Assembly (NCBI GenBank): GCA_016929335.1
Contig: JAFGIY010000228.1
Coordinates: 1-62,640, forward strand
Length of the DNA: 62,640 nt
Direction: 5' to 3'
From: Acidobacteriota bacterium
GTDB taxonomy: Bacteria > Acidobacteriota > UBA6911
Of the stretch, positions 26,159-36,212 are shown piece after piece (position 1 is the stretch's first letter; each line of letters begins with the position of its first letter). The notes under the pieces are model-generated. The model saw only the letters and a program-made list of their open reading frames with translations. It was not told the DNA's origin and made no database searches. The translations under genes were made by a program, and so were the position numbers.

Positions 26159-28354
26159 ATGCAGACATTTTTAATGCGAATTTGGTTGGCCGTTTTGCTA
26201 CTCGGGACACCAAGTCTGAGCGGGTTTGCTCGATCGGGGATTATCACTACATATGCAGGTCCTCAGTTGCCGGTAGACGGCAGTTGGGCAACTACCCAGG
26301 ATATTGGTAAATCGAAATCTGTCGCTTCAGATGGAGCCGGAGGTTTCTATTTTGTCAGTGATATCCAATGCAGAGTGTACCGGGTTACCGAAGATGGCAG
26401 TCTCCATTTTGTGGCAGGAGATGGTACCAAAGGCTATAGCGGCGATGGCGGACCAGCCACTTCCGCACAGCTTAATGTTCCACTTGGCATAGCGGTCGAC
26501 ACAACAGGCAATTTATTCATCGCTGACGCAGTCAACAACCGCATCCGCAAAGTGACCCCCGACGGCTTCATCAGCACTGTAGCCGGGAACGGAACTAAAG
26601 GTTATAGTGGCGATGGCGGTCCGGCCACTTTGGCACAGCTCAATGTTCCAGTTGGCATAGCAGCCGATGCAGCGGGCAATTTGTTCGTAACTGACTCGTT
26701 CAACGCCAGGATCCGCAAAGTGACCCCCGACGGCTTCATCAGCACTGTAGCCGGGAATGGAATTGCTGGCTTTAGCGGCGATGGCGGACCGGCTACTTCC
26801 GCACAGTTACTTTCCCCGCAAGACGTAGCGGTGGACGCGGCAGGCAATTTATTCATTGCTGACCCTTCCAACTTCCGTATTCGCAAAGTGACGCCCGACG
26901 GTTTAATCAGAACTGTTGCCGGATCTGGTACCTCTGGCTGTAGCGCTGATGCCGGACTGGCCACTTCTGTAGAAATCGGGGTGGTATTTGGCGTAGAGGT
27001 TGACATAGAAGGCAATTTGATCATTGCGGACGAGGGCTGCAACCGCATTCGCAAAGTGACGCCCGACGGTTTAATCAGCACGATAGCCGGCGATGGTACC
27101 CCAGGCTATGGTGGCGATGACGGACCAGCCACTTCGGCGCAGCTCCATATGCCTCGAGAGGTAGCAGTTGACACAGAAGGAAATTTGTTCATCGCTGACT
27201 TGTACAACGCACGCATCCGCAAAGTGACGCCCGACGGTTTAATCACCACTGTAGCCGGGAATGGAACTCATGGCTATTGCGGCGATGGCGGACCGGCCAC
27301 TTCGGCGCAGCTTTATAATCCACTCGGCGTAGCGGTGGACATGGCCGGCAATTTGTTCATCGTTGATAACGGAAACGAGCGCATCCGCAAAGTGACGCCC
27401 GACGGTTTAATCAGCACCGTAGCTGGGGATGGAATCCAAGGCTATAGCGGCGATGGCGGACCAGCCACTTCGGCACAGTTCTATGGTCTGTTTGGCATAG
27501 CAGCCGATGCAGCGGGCAATTTGTTCGTCACTGACACGTACAACGCCAGGATCCGCAAAATAACACCCGGCGGTTTGATCAGCACCGTAGCAGGCGATGG
27601 TACCCCAGGCAATAGCGGCGATGGCGGACCAGCCACTTCGGCACAACTCTGGTGGCCATACGGCATAGCGGTCGACGCAGCGGGCAATTTGTTCATTGCG
27701 GACACAGGCAACTGCCTCATCCGCAAAGTAACACCCGACGGCTTCATCAGCACTGTGGCTGGCAATGGTTTACGAGGATTCGGAGGCGATGATGGGCCGG
27801 CCGCTTCCGCATGGTTCAATTATCCGTATGGCATAGCAGTCGACACAGTTGGCAACCTGTTCATCGCAGACAGGTACAACGCGCGCATCCGAAAAGTAAC
27901 GCCTCGCGGCTTCATCAGCACTGTGGCCGGGATAGGGACCCAGGGCTATAGCGGCGATGGCGGACCGGCCACTTTGGCACAGCTCAGTTATCCATCTGGT
28001 GTAGCGGTTGACAAGGCAGGCAATTTATACATCGCTGATCAAATGAACGGACGCATCCGAAAAGTGACACCCGGCGGCCTCATCAGCACTGTGGCGGGGA
28101 ATGGGACTCAAGGCTATAGCGGCGATGGCGGACCAGCCACTTCGGCGCAATTCTATATTCCGTATGGCGTAGCAGTTGACACAGCGGGCAATTTGTTCAT
28201 ATCTGACTCGGAAAACGATCGCATCCGCAAGGTGACGCCGATTACGACATGTTCCCGCTTAGCCTTCGATTCGGGTGGATCTGCGATACATCGAACGAGA
28301 CAAAATTCCATACGTCGACATCTTGAAGTGAAAGCTCAAAATTCTCGGCAATAA
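26159..28354 (+). CDS. Secreted NHL-repeat beta-propeller protein
   Basis: 731 residues from the ATG at 26159 (an earlier in-frame start adds 15 residues). The N-terminus is a signal peptide (MQTFLMRIWLAVLLLGTPSL). Residues about 86-701 are eleven tandem repeats of exactly 56 residues, each of the form AGNGTxGYSGDGGPATSAQL...GIAVDAAGNLFIAD...NxRIRKVTPDG.IST, the NHL pattern. Two propellers of about six blades would be one arrangement. NHL proteins are extracellular binding platforms, abundant in Acidobacteriota. The end after repeat 11 (CSRLAFDSGG..., about 35 residues) is short and basic, unlike the Ig- or BACON-like tails common in this group, so the C-terminus may be truncated. Fragments of other genes lie just downstream. 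Confidence 0.9.
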   Translation: MQTFLMRIWLAVLLLGTPSLSGFARSGIITTYAGPQLPVDGSWATTQDIGKSKSVASDGAGGFYFVSDIQCRVYRVTEDGSLHFVAGDGTKGYSGDGGPATSAQLNVPLGIAVDTTGNLFIADAVNNRIRKVTPDGFISTVAGNGTKGYSGDGGPATLAQLNVPVGIAADAAGNLFVTDSFNARIRKVTPDGFISTVAGNGIAGFSGDGGPATSAQLLSPQDVAVDAAGNLFIADPSNFRIRKVTPDGLIRTVAGSGTSGCSADAGLATSVEIGVVFGVEVDIEGNLIIADEGCNRIRKVTPDGLISTIAGDGTPGYGGDDGPATSAQLHMPREVAVDTEGNLFIADLYNARIRKVTPDGLITTVAGNGTHGYCGDGGPATSAQLYNPLGVAVDMAGNLFIVDNGNERIRKVTPDGLISTVAGDGIQGYSGDGGPATSAQFYGLFGIAADAAGNLFVTDTYNARIRKITPGGLISTVAGDGTPGNSGDGGPATSAQLWWPYGIAVDAAGNLFIADTGNCLIRKVTPDGFISTVAGNGLRGFGGDDGPAASAWFNYPYGIAVDTVGNLFIADRYNARIRKVTPRGFISTVAGIGTQGYSGDGGPATLAQLSYPSGVAVDKAGNLYIADQMNGRIRKVTPGGLISTVAGNGTQGYSGDGGPATSAQFYIPYGVAVDTAGNLFISDSENDRIRKVTPITTCSRLAFDSGGSAIHRTRQNSIRRHLEVKAQNSRQ
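26414..28261 (+). repeat. Eleven tandem 168-bp coding repeats (NHL blades)
   Basis: Each 168-bp unit encodes one 56-residue NHL blade and all eleven keep the exact length. Units differ mainly at the segment after SAQL and at the residue before RIRK. Unit 4 (about 26918-27085) is the most divergent, with SGCSADAGLATSVEIGVVFG in place of the usual GDGGPATSAQL. The high DNA identity between units favours unequal recombination. Confidence 0.85.
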
Positions 28355-28640
28355 GTGTCAAAGAGGGATAGGTAGCATAAGCTACCTGCCCGCTATGAAT
28401 TCGCCTTGCCGCCGCTCGATAAGTCGGCAATGACTGAGGTCCGAAGCTTACAACTGCTTTTTATCTGCACCCAAGGTCTATTCAAATATTTTTTCAGGGC
28501 TGCAGTTCTGTTTTAAAATACCAATGAATTTAATAAACAGATAAGCTCGAGACTGCAAGTTTACAAATTATTCTTATCAGAAGTCGTGATGCTGTCATGA
28601 AAATTGGAGGCGACTGGGCAGCGGAATTCGCTTATCCATA

Positions 28641-28934
28641 TTGGTAAAAAAGCGAGGGGTCATATTCCATACGGACGCTATTCAAACAGCCAGCAAAATC
28701 CCTCGTCAACTGTGTGAACCTGGCGGCGATTTTATCTCTGTCTCGGGGCACAAATTTTGCGTGACCAAGGGGACGGCTGCGCTGTTTGTCCGTGAGGGGA
28801 CTCCGCTCGTTCCTCTGCTTACGGGTGGACCGCATGAGGACATACTTCGGGCCGGGACCGAAAATTCTGTGGGGATTGTCGGGTTCGTCCCGGCAATGGC
28901 ACTAGCTTTGGAAATTGCGACGCGATGCGGGTAG
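28641..28934 (+). pseudogene. Cysteine desulfurase (NifS/IscS) internal fragment
   Basis: 98 codons match the middle of a class V aminotransferase of the NifS/IscS type: RGVIFHTDAIQTASKIP, SGHKFCVTKGTAALFVREG (with the PLP-binding Lys of SGHK) and GGPHEDILRAGTENSVGIVG. The N-terminal half (PLP phosphate contacts, substrate site) and the C-terminal part with the active-site Cys are absent, and a TAG ends the frame after 'ATRCG'. The upstream open frame (28590 onward) shows no similarity. Clearly a remnant, not a working enzyme. Confidence 0.85.
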
Positions 28935-28957
28935 CAGCCCGGATAATCCCGCACTAG

Positions 28958-29203
28958 CTCCTGGCCGCCAAAAGGAGGTTTGGATTAGGCGACCCATTTC
29001 GGTCGGCGGCAGCGCATTCAGATCCAATTTCATTTATGGTAATTGGAGTGGGAAACGAAACAGCCGATGCAGCAGTCCTTTCTGCATTTGATGATTTCAG
29101 CCTCCGGGCCGATCAATTAACCGCCATCTCCGAGCCGGCATCCTTCCTGTTTCTCGGCGCAAACCTCGGTGTGATTGGTTTGGCAGTATTCCGGAGAAGG
29201 GAA
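28958..29203 (+). pseudogene. C-terminal fragment of a PEP-CTERM protein
   Basis: The frame open from 28958 encodes 'AFDDFSLRADQL' and then SEPASFLFLGANLGVIGLAV followed by FRRREW. This is a PEP-CTERM sorting tail: an EPA motif, a hydrophobic helix and an arginine cluster, used for exosortase-mediated export. No start codon or signal peptide precedes it, and after RRREW the frame runs through the antisense of tRNA-Glu. It is a 5'-deleted relic. No exosortase gene is in the window. Confidence 0.65.
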
Positions 29204-29280
29204 TGGCGTCCCCAACGGGATTCGAACCCGTGTTGCCGCATTGAAAGCGCGGTGTCCTAGGCCGACTAGACGATAGGGAC
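29204..29280 (-). tRNA. tRNA-Glu (UUC)
   Basis: A 77-base cloverleaf with CCA encoded. The acceptor stem GTCCCTA pairs with TGGGGAC (one G-U). The anticodon loop CTTTCAA gives UUC. The T-arm has the expected GGTTCGAATCC. tRNA-Glu is also the substrate of HemA further along the window. Degenerate gene fragments abut its 3' end. Confidence 0.96.
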
Positions 29281-29601
29281 CCAGTCGAAAGGCGAGACAT
29301 TCTTACACTTTTGCCCCGCGATTGCAAGGTCTTGAAACCTCATTTTTATCTATTCCGGTTCGCCCTCAATCCCGTCGTCGACCAGAGGCGAAGCCTACCT
29401 AATTACAGCGCAAAATCATTTAGCCTGAGGACAATGGACCTTCCAGACTAAAGCTCCCAATCTCCGGATTTTCCGGATTTTGGGGTGGCCAAAACACCTA
29501 TCCTGAAATAAGATTTAAATGTTGATCTTGATCCCCCCGCGAATACGGCAACACAATAATTTGCGCAGCCCTGAAGCTGCCAGTTTGCCAATCTTTGTTG
29601 C
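29281..29601. other. 321-bp intergenic region
   Basis: It lies between divergent tRNA-Glu and the PAS histidine kinase. Apart from the tRNA promoter I see no gene, repeat or structured RNA. Confidence 0.5.
29299..29327 (-). promoter_or_regulatory. Probable promoter of tRNA-Glu
   Basis: On the minus strand TTGCAA (29327-29322), a 16-base spacer and TAAGAAT (29305-29299) lie about 20 bases ahead of the tRNA 5' end. The match to the sigma-70 consensus is fair. Confidence 0.4.
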
Positions 29602-31440
29602 ATGGAAAAAATACTTGATACATTGAGAATCATTGGGAAAAGAATGGGGATCGGCCGCCGCCTTCCCTTCCCCGCATCCTACATTTTTGCCCTGCTTGTG
29701 ATTGCCGCTGCAACTCTCTTGCGTGTATGGATGTCCGGGCCCCTGAGTTCGACTCCTTTTTTGGCCTTTTATCCGGCATTGGTGCTGGCAGCAGCCTTGG
29801 GAGGATTTGGACCGGGACTGTTGGCTGTTTTCATTTCCTGGCTCATTGTCGCCATGTTCTTTGATTCCACTCCCGGATATATCGGTCTTAATAATCCCGC
29901 AGAGCTTGAACGCCTCCTCATTTTTCTTTCAGGAGGACTGGGGGTGAGCCTGATCTGCGAAGCTCAGCTGCGGGGTCGGGAACGCATTTCAAAGCAGGCT
30001 CGGGATCTGGAAGAATTGGGAGAATTGACCAATTCGGGCCCGTTTATAATACGCGATGACCGGGACCGAATCATACATTGGAGCGAGGGTTGTTCCCGTC
30101 TCTATGGATTCACGCACGAGGAGGCTTTAGGCCGTGTCAGCCATAAGCTTCTTAAAACGCAATTTCCCGAGCCGCTTGACAAAATCCATGCCAAGCTGCG
30201 CAAGAACGGACGATGGGAAGGCGAGCTAACACATATTCGCGGCGATGGGAAAGCCATTGTTGTAGCGAGCCTGTGGATTCTGCGCGATCGGTCTAAAACT
30301 CCCGCCGTGCTCGAAATAGGCAGCGATATCACCCGCCTTAAAGAAGCCGAGGAGGCGCTCAGGCGCAATGAGGAACAATTGCGTGTGGCAACCATGGCTG
30401 CTGAAATCGGCGTCTGGTCATGGAAGTCCGGAACAGATGGAGTTTCGGTCAGTTCCAATTGGAGGCGTTTGTATGGTGTAGAAACGGAAGCCAAGGTCAC
30501 ATTCCGGACCTGGCACGATGCAATTCACCCGGAAGATCGGGATCGGGCTGTTGCAGAACTAAATGCGGTCAAACCCGAGAATCCGGAATTTAGCTTCGAA
30601 TATCGCGTCCTCAATCCGGACGGAACTATTCGCTGGATTGTGGATCGAGGTCGTGCACAATTCGATTCCAGCGGGAAAGCAACCGAAATGGCCGGCATCA
30701 ATCTGGATATATCCAAGAGAAAGCGTGCCGAAGAAGCTCTGCTCCGCACAACTCAGGAACTGGCCCGATCCAATAAGGATTTGGAATCCTTTGCGTATGT
30801 TGCGAGCCACGATTTGCAGGAGCCGTTGCGCAATATCGCAGGATTTCTCCAGCTGTTGGAGCAAAAATCCGCCAGTCAGCTTGATGATAAGGCAAAGCAA
30901 TATATCCAATTTGCTGTGGATGGATCCAAGCGCATGCATCAAATGATTACGGATCTGCTTTTTTACTCCAAGGTAAGCTTGCAGCCTATCGAGCTTCAGC
31001 CGATAAATCTGCGGGAACCGCTGGAGCAGGCGATGGCGTCCATCAGAAAAAGCATCGATGATTCGGAGGCCACGATCCTGGTGGGCGACTTGCCTTCGGT
31101 CCGGGCGGATGCGACTCAAATGCTTCAGATATTTCAAAACCTGCTCGGCAATGCGATCAAGTTTCGGTCTGAACGCCCGATCGAGATTGAGGTGAGCGCT
31201 CAACGCGAAAAGAATTTTTGGAAACTCCGGATCAAAGATAATGGCATTGGATTTGAAATGGAACAACAGAACAGGATTTTCCAGGTCTTTCAGCGCCTGC
31301 ATTCGCGTCAGAAGTATGCAGGAAGCGGCATCGGCCTTTCTATCTGCAAAAGAATCATAGAACGTCATGGAGGAAATATTTGGGTGGAATCCAAACCGGA
31401 TATGGGCAGCACATTCCATTTCACTCTCCCCGCCGATTAG
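29602..31440 (+). CDS. Membrane PAS sensor histidine kinase (DUF4118 type)
   Basis: 612 residues. Residues about 20-115 are a DUF4118-like membrane region with three to four helices (PFLAFYPALVLAAALGGFGP). Two PAS domains follow (about 140-245 and 255-375), the second with a PAC-type end ('FEYRVLNPDGTIRWIVDRGRA' ... 'GINLDISKRKRAEEAL'). The HisKA domain has the phosphoacceptor His403 in VASHDLQEPL. The HATPase has N-box NLLGNAIKF, G1 DNGIGFEM and G2 GSGIGLSI. This arrangement resembles soluble PAS/HisKA kinases with phytochrome-like output. No response regulator gene is adjacent, so its partner is elsewhere. No good Shine-Dalgarno precedes the ATG. Confidence 0.93.
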   Translation: MEKILDTLRIIGKRMGIGRRLPFPASYIFALLVIAAATLLRVWMSGPLSSTPFLAFYPALVLAAALGGFGPGLLAVFISWLIVAMFFDSTPGYIGLNNPAELERLLIFLSGGLGVSLICEAQLRGRERISKQARDLEELGELTNSGPFIIRDDRDRIIHWSEGCSRLYGFTHEEALGRVSHKLLKTQFPEPLDKIHAKLRKNGRWEGELTHIRGDGKAIVVASLWILRDRSKTPAVLEIGSDITRLKEAEEALRRNEEQLRVATMAAEIGVWSWKSGTDGVSVSSNWRRLYGVETEAKVTFRTWHDAIHPEDRDRAVAELNAVKPENPEFSFEYRVLNPDGTIRWIVDRGRAQFDSSGKATEMAGINLDISKRKRAEEALLRTTQELARSNKDLESFAYVASHDLQEPLRNIAGFLQLLEQKSASQLDDKAKQYIQFAVDGSKRMHQMITDLLFYSKVSLQPIELQPINLREPLEQAMASIRKSIDDSEATILVGDLPSVRADATQMLQIFQNLLGNAIKFRSERPIEIEVSAQREKNFWKLRIKDNGIGFEMEQQNRIFQVFQRLHSRQKYAGSGIGLSICKRIIERHGGNIWVESKPDMGSTFHFTLPAD

Positions 31441-31555
31441 GATCGGGACCAACTGTGAAATGTCCATATCTGCTTAAAGCAAGGTGATAGAATTAAACCA
31501 TCGGAAGTGACTTTTCTTAAGCAGTCTGTGTCGATATTAGCAAAGGAGGAATGAT

Positions 31556-32254
31556 ATGCGAAGATCACTTATGTTGCTTTTCACGGCAATTCTTTTTGCG
31601 GCACTTACTCTGGGGCAAGAGAAGGAGCAGGAAAGGCTTAAAGAATGCAGCACCGTAATTGGCGAAATTCTGAATATACCCGATGGCATTCCTCAAGATC
31701 TTCTTGATAAAGCCGAATGCGTCGTAATATTTCCATCCGTGAAGAAGGTTGCAATCGGGATTGGCGGCAGCTATGGCCGTGGCGCTTTAATCTGCCGGAG
31801 CGGTGCCAATTATGCCGGCCCGTGGGGCGCACCTGCGATGTATGCCCTGGAAGGAGGCAACATCGGATTTCAGCTGGGAGCCCAAGCGACAGACTTTGTC
31901 TTGCTGGTCATGAACAGCAAAGGCGCCAAATCCATTCTCAGCAGCAAGGTGAAATTGGGAGCCGATGCTTCTGCAGCCGCCGGGCCCAAAGGGCGGTCCG
32001 CTTCAGCCGCTACCGATGTCGTAATGAAAGCCGAAATATTGAGCTATTCGCGCTCTCGCGGCCTGTTTGCCGGCGTCTCGCTGGAAGGATCGACCCTGCG
32101 GTCGGATGGAGGCGCGAACAAAAACTTATATCGGAAAGAGCTTAGCGCGGAGGATATTATTCTAAAAGGAGCTGTAAGAGCACCGGCTGCGGCACAATCT
32201 CTGGTATCGCAGCTCAATAAAAAATCACCGAAGAACAAGTCCGAAAACAGGTAG
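31556..32254 (+). CDS. Secreted SYLF (YSC84) domain lipid-binding protein
   Basis: 232 residues, with a signal peptide (MRRSLMLLFTAILFAALTLG). The SYLF domain covers about residues 35-215: 'IPQDLLDKAECVVIFPSVKKV', 'GIGGSYGRGALICR', 'GPWGAPAMYALEGGNIGFQLG', 'AKSILSSKVKLGADASAAAGP' and 'ILSYSRSRGLFAGVSLEGS'. SYLF proteins bind phosphoinositides in eukaryotes; bacterial ones are envelope proteins of unclear role and common in Acidobacteriota. AAAGGAGGAATGAT before the ATG is a strong ribosome site. Confidence 0.92.
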   Translation: MRRSLMLLFTAILFAALTLGQEKEQERLKECSTVIGEILNIPDGIPQDLLDKAECVVIFPSVKKVAIGIGGSYGRGALICRSGANYAGPWGAPAMYALEGGNIGFQLGAQATDFVLLVMNSKGAKSILSSKVKLGADASAAAGPKGRSASAATDVVMKAEILSYSRSRGLFAGVSLEGSTLRSDGGANKNLYRKELSAEDIILKGAVRAPAAAQSLVSQLNKKSPKNKSENR

Positions 32255-32368
32255 TACTCATTGCACGAAGCTTCCTGAGGGCATCGGGCGGTGTCCGTTT
32301 TCAGCTTTCAGCCTTTTTGCCTAATGCCCCTGTAGTCCGTTTGCCGCATATCTTTCCATTTCAACGGC

Positions 32369-32430
32369 ATGCCGGAACGGCCTATAGCCTATCAGGGTCA
32401 CACAGCTATGGGCCGTTGGTTTACCGGCAT
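32369..32430 (+). ncRNA. Candidate structured RNA: nested 7+7+6-bp hairpin
   Basis: ATGCCGG-AACGGCC-TATAGC (32369-32388) pairs with GCTATG-GGCCGTT (32405-32417) and, after a six-base bulge GGTTTA, with CCGGCAT (32424-32430). The 16-base loop is CTATCAGGGTCACACA. A second GC-rich hairpin follows at 32441-32466. No open reading frame covers it. The bulge-and-two-helix form is unlike a plain terminator and unlike any family I can name with confidence. Whether it is transcribed, and from which strand, is unknown. Confidence 0.4.
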
Positions 32431-32440
32431 AAATAAGAAG

Positions 32441-32466
32441 GGGGCGGAGAATACACCCTCCGCCCC
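32441..32466. terminator. Strong GC hairpin, possible terminator
   Basis: GGGGCGGAG at 32441-32449 pairs with CTCCGCCCC at 32458-32466 around an eight-base loop. It lies just after the nested hairpin at 32369-32430 and about 190 bases beyond the SYLF stop. No run of T follows on either strand. Confidence 0.45.
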
Positions 32467-32759
32467 TTGAGGGGAAAGCATGAATATCTGCTCAGTAGTG
32501 TTGCTGAATAAGACGCCAGCCGGAGTTAAAGGTTCACGAGATTTGGTTAAGTTCTTGTAAAGCATCCGCCGCCTCAATCCCTTTCAAATGGATTCCGGAT
32601 AGAACCTCCACAAATTAGCGGAAGCCCAGAAATGCGGTTGTCCAATGTATGATTCGCTTTTGATGAAAAAACAGACAGGAACGCAGGCAAAGGCAGATCT
32701 GAAATCAAAGCGCTGCGAAATCTGTAGATAATCGATCTTTTGATTGCATTTAGAAGAAT

Positions 32760-32835
32760 TGGTGAGCCGTGCTGGACTCGAACCAGCGACCCTCTGCTTA
32801 AAAGGCAGATGCTCTGCCGACTGAGCTAACGGCCC
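32760..32835 (-). tRNA. tRNA-Lys (UUU)
   Basis: A 76-base cloverleaf with encoded CCA. The acceptor stem GGGCCGT pairs with ACGGCTC (one G-U). The anticodon loop CTTTTAA gives UUU. The D-arm (TAGCTCAGTCGGCAGAGCA) and T-arm (GGTTCGAGTCC) are standard. Confidence 0.97.
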
Positions 32836-32993
32836 CCCTTTGGCTTTGGAAGCTGAGCGCTCCGATTCCGGGGTGTTTTATCCCGAGACTCGTTGCGACG
32901 TCGGGAAGATTAGCATGCTTGCAGGCTGTTTCAAAGGCAGTTCTGAAAATATTATAGGCTACGCATTGATGTCTGCAGCTTGGCGAAACCGAT

Positions 32994-33440
32994 TCAAAAT
33001 TTGCAGTCCGGATTCCTGAGCTGGTTTATTTCTTTATCCATTTTCGCAAGGATCTCAATCGATTGATCCGCGGTCTTTGCTATAAGACGCAAAAGCTCTC
33101 GGGCCTTTTTCAATGCATTCACGACGATTTCCACATTGCCGCAAGTTTCAAGGGCATAAACGCGCTGACTCACAAACGCATGACCGCCGCTATCGCGCTC
33201 AATTGTCCGAATGTTAAGGCTCCATCTTCCCTCGATACGCGAGTATCCCACGTAGCTTTCGGCGTTAAGTCCGCCGATGTTGACAGAATGGATCCGTTCG
33301 GGATGCCACACGGCGGTCTCCAAACCCAAATCCCGGAAATTGCGGGAAATATCGCCAATACATTTGGAGAACTCTCTCTTACGCGAATTCAAATCTTCCG
33401 AGATTCGCCTTCTCAGTGCTTCGTAGGTTTCCTCTCCCAT
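32994..33440 (-). CDS. Hypothetical cytoplasmic protein
   Basis: 148 residues from MGEETYEAL, with GGAG nine bases upstream; in-frame starts at 33455 and 33473 would add 5 or 11 residues. It begins with a predicted helix pair rich in Arg and Glu, has a central beta part ('SVNIGGLNAESYVGYSRIEGRWSLNIRTIER') and ends in a long helix ('IVVNALKKARELLRLIAKTADQSIEILAKMDKEI') that could coil. It resembles no family I can name. It lies 36 bases after the DUF4097 gene on the same strand and may share its transcript. Confidence 0.6.
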   Translation of the reverse strand: MGEETYEALRRRISEDLNSRKREFSKCIGDISRNFRDLGLETAVWHPERIHSVNIGGLNAESYVGYSRIEGRWSLNIRTIERDSGGHAFVSQRVYALETCGNVEIVVNALKKARELLRLIAKTADQSIEILAKMDKEINQLRNPDCKF

Positions 33441-33476
33441 GATCGCAGGCTCCATGAAAACAGAAAGATACAACCA

Positions 33477-34205
33477 TTACTTTTGATTCAGACTCACCCG
33501 GCCCGTTACCGAGCTTACTCGCAGGATCTGTTTTCCCGTACCTAACCGGCCGCGAGCGGAACGTCCCGGGCCATAACGAGATTCCTGAATTTGCAGAGGG
33601 AAATCGGTTTTGAGCACGCCGCTTGATGATGACATGTCGACCAGCGCGTCCAGATCTGAAGGCGCCAGGATGTCGATATTCCCGCTGACCGAAGTAAATC
33701 TCATATTATTGCGGTCCTGAGACTTCTCGATTTCCATCCTTACATTTCCGCTGAAGGACGATGCAATCATGAGCCCCTTGACTCCGCTTAATTCGACATT
33801 TCCCCGAATGCTCTCCGCTCTCAACCGGCCCACCACATCCGTAACCTCAACATTTCCGCCAAACGATGAAAGCCGCTCAAAATTGTATTCGATGGAATTC
33901 GGCACTCGAATTATTAGCTCTACCTTTGCATCCACTCTGCGGAACTGCGTCGGCCGGATATGAATCTCGATCCGGTTGCCCATGCTTGTATCAATAATTT
34001 CGACCGAATCGCGATCCGCTCCCGTTTTGCTTGCATGTGCCTCTATCTCATCTCCCTTATGGCCTTTGATTTTGATATCGCCGACCGCGTTTTCTACGAT
34101 AATCAGGCCGCGCGGGGGGAGCTTGTATTTCTTATGAAAATCCTGTGCCGAAGCCAGCTGAAAACTGACAGTAATTGCTACGCCTATTAAGCCTATTCTC
34201 GTCAT
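33477..34205 (-). CDS. Exported DUF4097 beta-repeat protein
   Basis: 242 residues with an N-terminal signal peptide (TRIGLIGVAITVSFQLASA, cleavage near ASA-QD). The rest alternates short beta strands with conserved Gly and Val: 'IVENAVGDIKIKGHKGDEIE', 'GGNVEVTDVVGRLRAESIRG' and 'FSGNVRMEIEKSQ', the DUF4097/DUF4098 pattern of a parallel beta-helix-like adhesin or anti-sigma-linked protein. Such proteins commonly occur beside an ECF sigma/anti-sigma pair; none is visible here. Localisation is probably periplasmic. Confidence 0.85.
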   Translation of the reverse strand: MTRIGLIGVAITVSFQLASAQDFHKKYKLPPRGLIIVENAVGDIKIKGHKGDEIEAHASKTGADRDSVEIIDTSMGNRIEIHIRPTQFRRVDAKVELIIRVPNSIEYNFERLSSFGGNVEVTDVVGRLRAESIRGNVELSGVKGLMIASSFSGNVRMEIEKSQDRNNMRFTSVSGNIDILAPSDLDALVDMSSSSGVLKTDFPLQIQESRYGPGRSARGRLGTGKQILRVSSVTGRVSLNQK

Positions 34206-34358
34206 CGCGGCAGTCCTTAATCCATCACCGATACATATGATTTTTTCACAGGTGCTAAAGGACTACAAACAAATTCAGAGCAGAAACTCCGAAGATTGGA
34301 TATCCGGATTCATCCAGAACTCTGCGGAAAATTTCGTATTCCCACGCTACAGAAATCT

Positions 34359-35726
<1,368 letters not shown>

Positions 35727-35819
35727 TTAAGCCGCAGACACACATATCGAACCGGAAAAGCCCCTGAGCAACGCTAATGGCTGCGTGGGATTATGGGTGT
35801 TCGAAACCTCGACTCCAGA

Positions 35820-36149
35820 CTACGAAAGATGATTATCGATCATCTTGGAGATCGTGCCTTTGGTGGTATTTCCGACAATCTGTTCCTTAACGGCACCATC
35901 TTTGAAAAGCAACAGGGTTGGGATGCCTCTGATGTTGTACTTTCCAGAAGTCAGCGTATTTTCGTCCACGTTCAATTTAACAACTTTTGCCTGGCCTTCA
36001 TATTTCTCTGCAATGGCATCCACTACCGGAGCAAGCATCCGGCAAGGAGCACACCAAGCTGCCCAAAAGTCTACGAGGACCGGCACTGGAGAATTAAGAA
36101 CTTCCGCTTCAAAATTTTGATCCCCGACCTCTGTAACTTTTCCGCTCAT
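35820..36149 (-). CDS. trxA: Thioredoxin
   Basis: 109 residues with the canonical thioredoxin fold. The active site WCAPC (residues 30-34) replaces the usual WCGPC, a common variant. The cis-Pro is in GIPTLLLF, and the conserved '[18 protein letters not shown]' is present. It reduces cytoplasmic disulfides, including ribonucleotide reductase. The gene is divergent from rsmA (64 bases between starts) and upstream of purA on the same strand. Confidence 0.97.
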   Translation of the reverse strand: MSGKVTEVGDQNFEAEVLNSPVPVLVDFWAAWCAPCRMLAPVVDAIAEKYEGQAKVVKLNVDENTLTSGKYNIRGIPTLLLFKDGAVKEQIVGNTTKGTISKMIDNHLS

Positions 36150-36212
36150 CTTTTAAAATCTCCTAACTTATATTGAAGGCGATCATACGCGCCGCTAAAA
36201 TAGAAGGTCATT

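Larger units (their letters stand above)
32255..32759. other. 505-bp intergenic region
   Basis: It lies between the SYLF gene and tRNA-Lys. It holds the nested hairpin (32369-32430) and the GC hairpin (32441-32466) described separately. No protein-coding gene is supported on either strand, and bases 32467-32759 show nothing recognisable. Confidence 0.5.

Noticed and set aside
26414..28261. Regular repeats resembling a CRISPR array
   Set aside because: The unit is 168 bp, fully coding, and translates to NHL blades; there are no spacers or cas genes.
28242..28430. Minus-strand open frame of 62 codons antisense to the end of the NHL gene
   Set aside because: No ribosome site, no similarity I can recognise, and the plus-strand NHL frame is clearly coding over part of it.
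30559..31467. Minus-strand frame (302 codons) antisense to the PAS histidine kinase
   Set aside because: It mirrors the kinase coding region; HisKA and HATPase motifs on the plus strand are complete.
32369..32430. Cyclic-di-GMP (GEMM) riboswitch
   Set aside because: The segment GCCGTTGGTTTACCG recalls the 3' part of GEMM, but the conserved CGCAAAGCC core is missing and no gene follows on the same strand.
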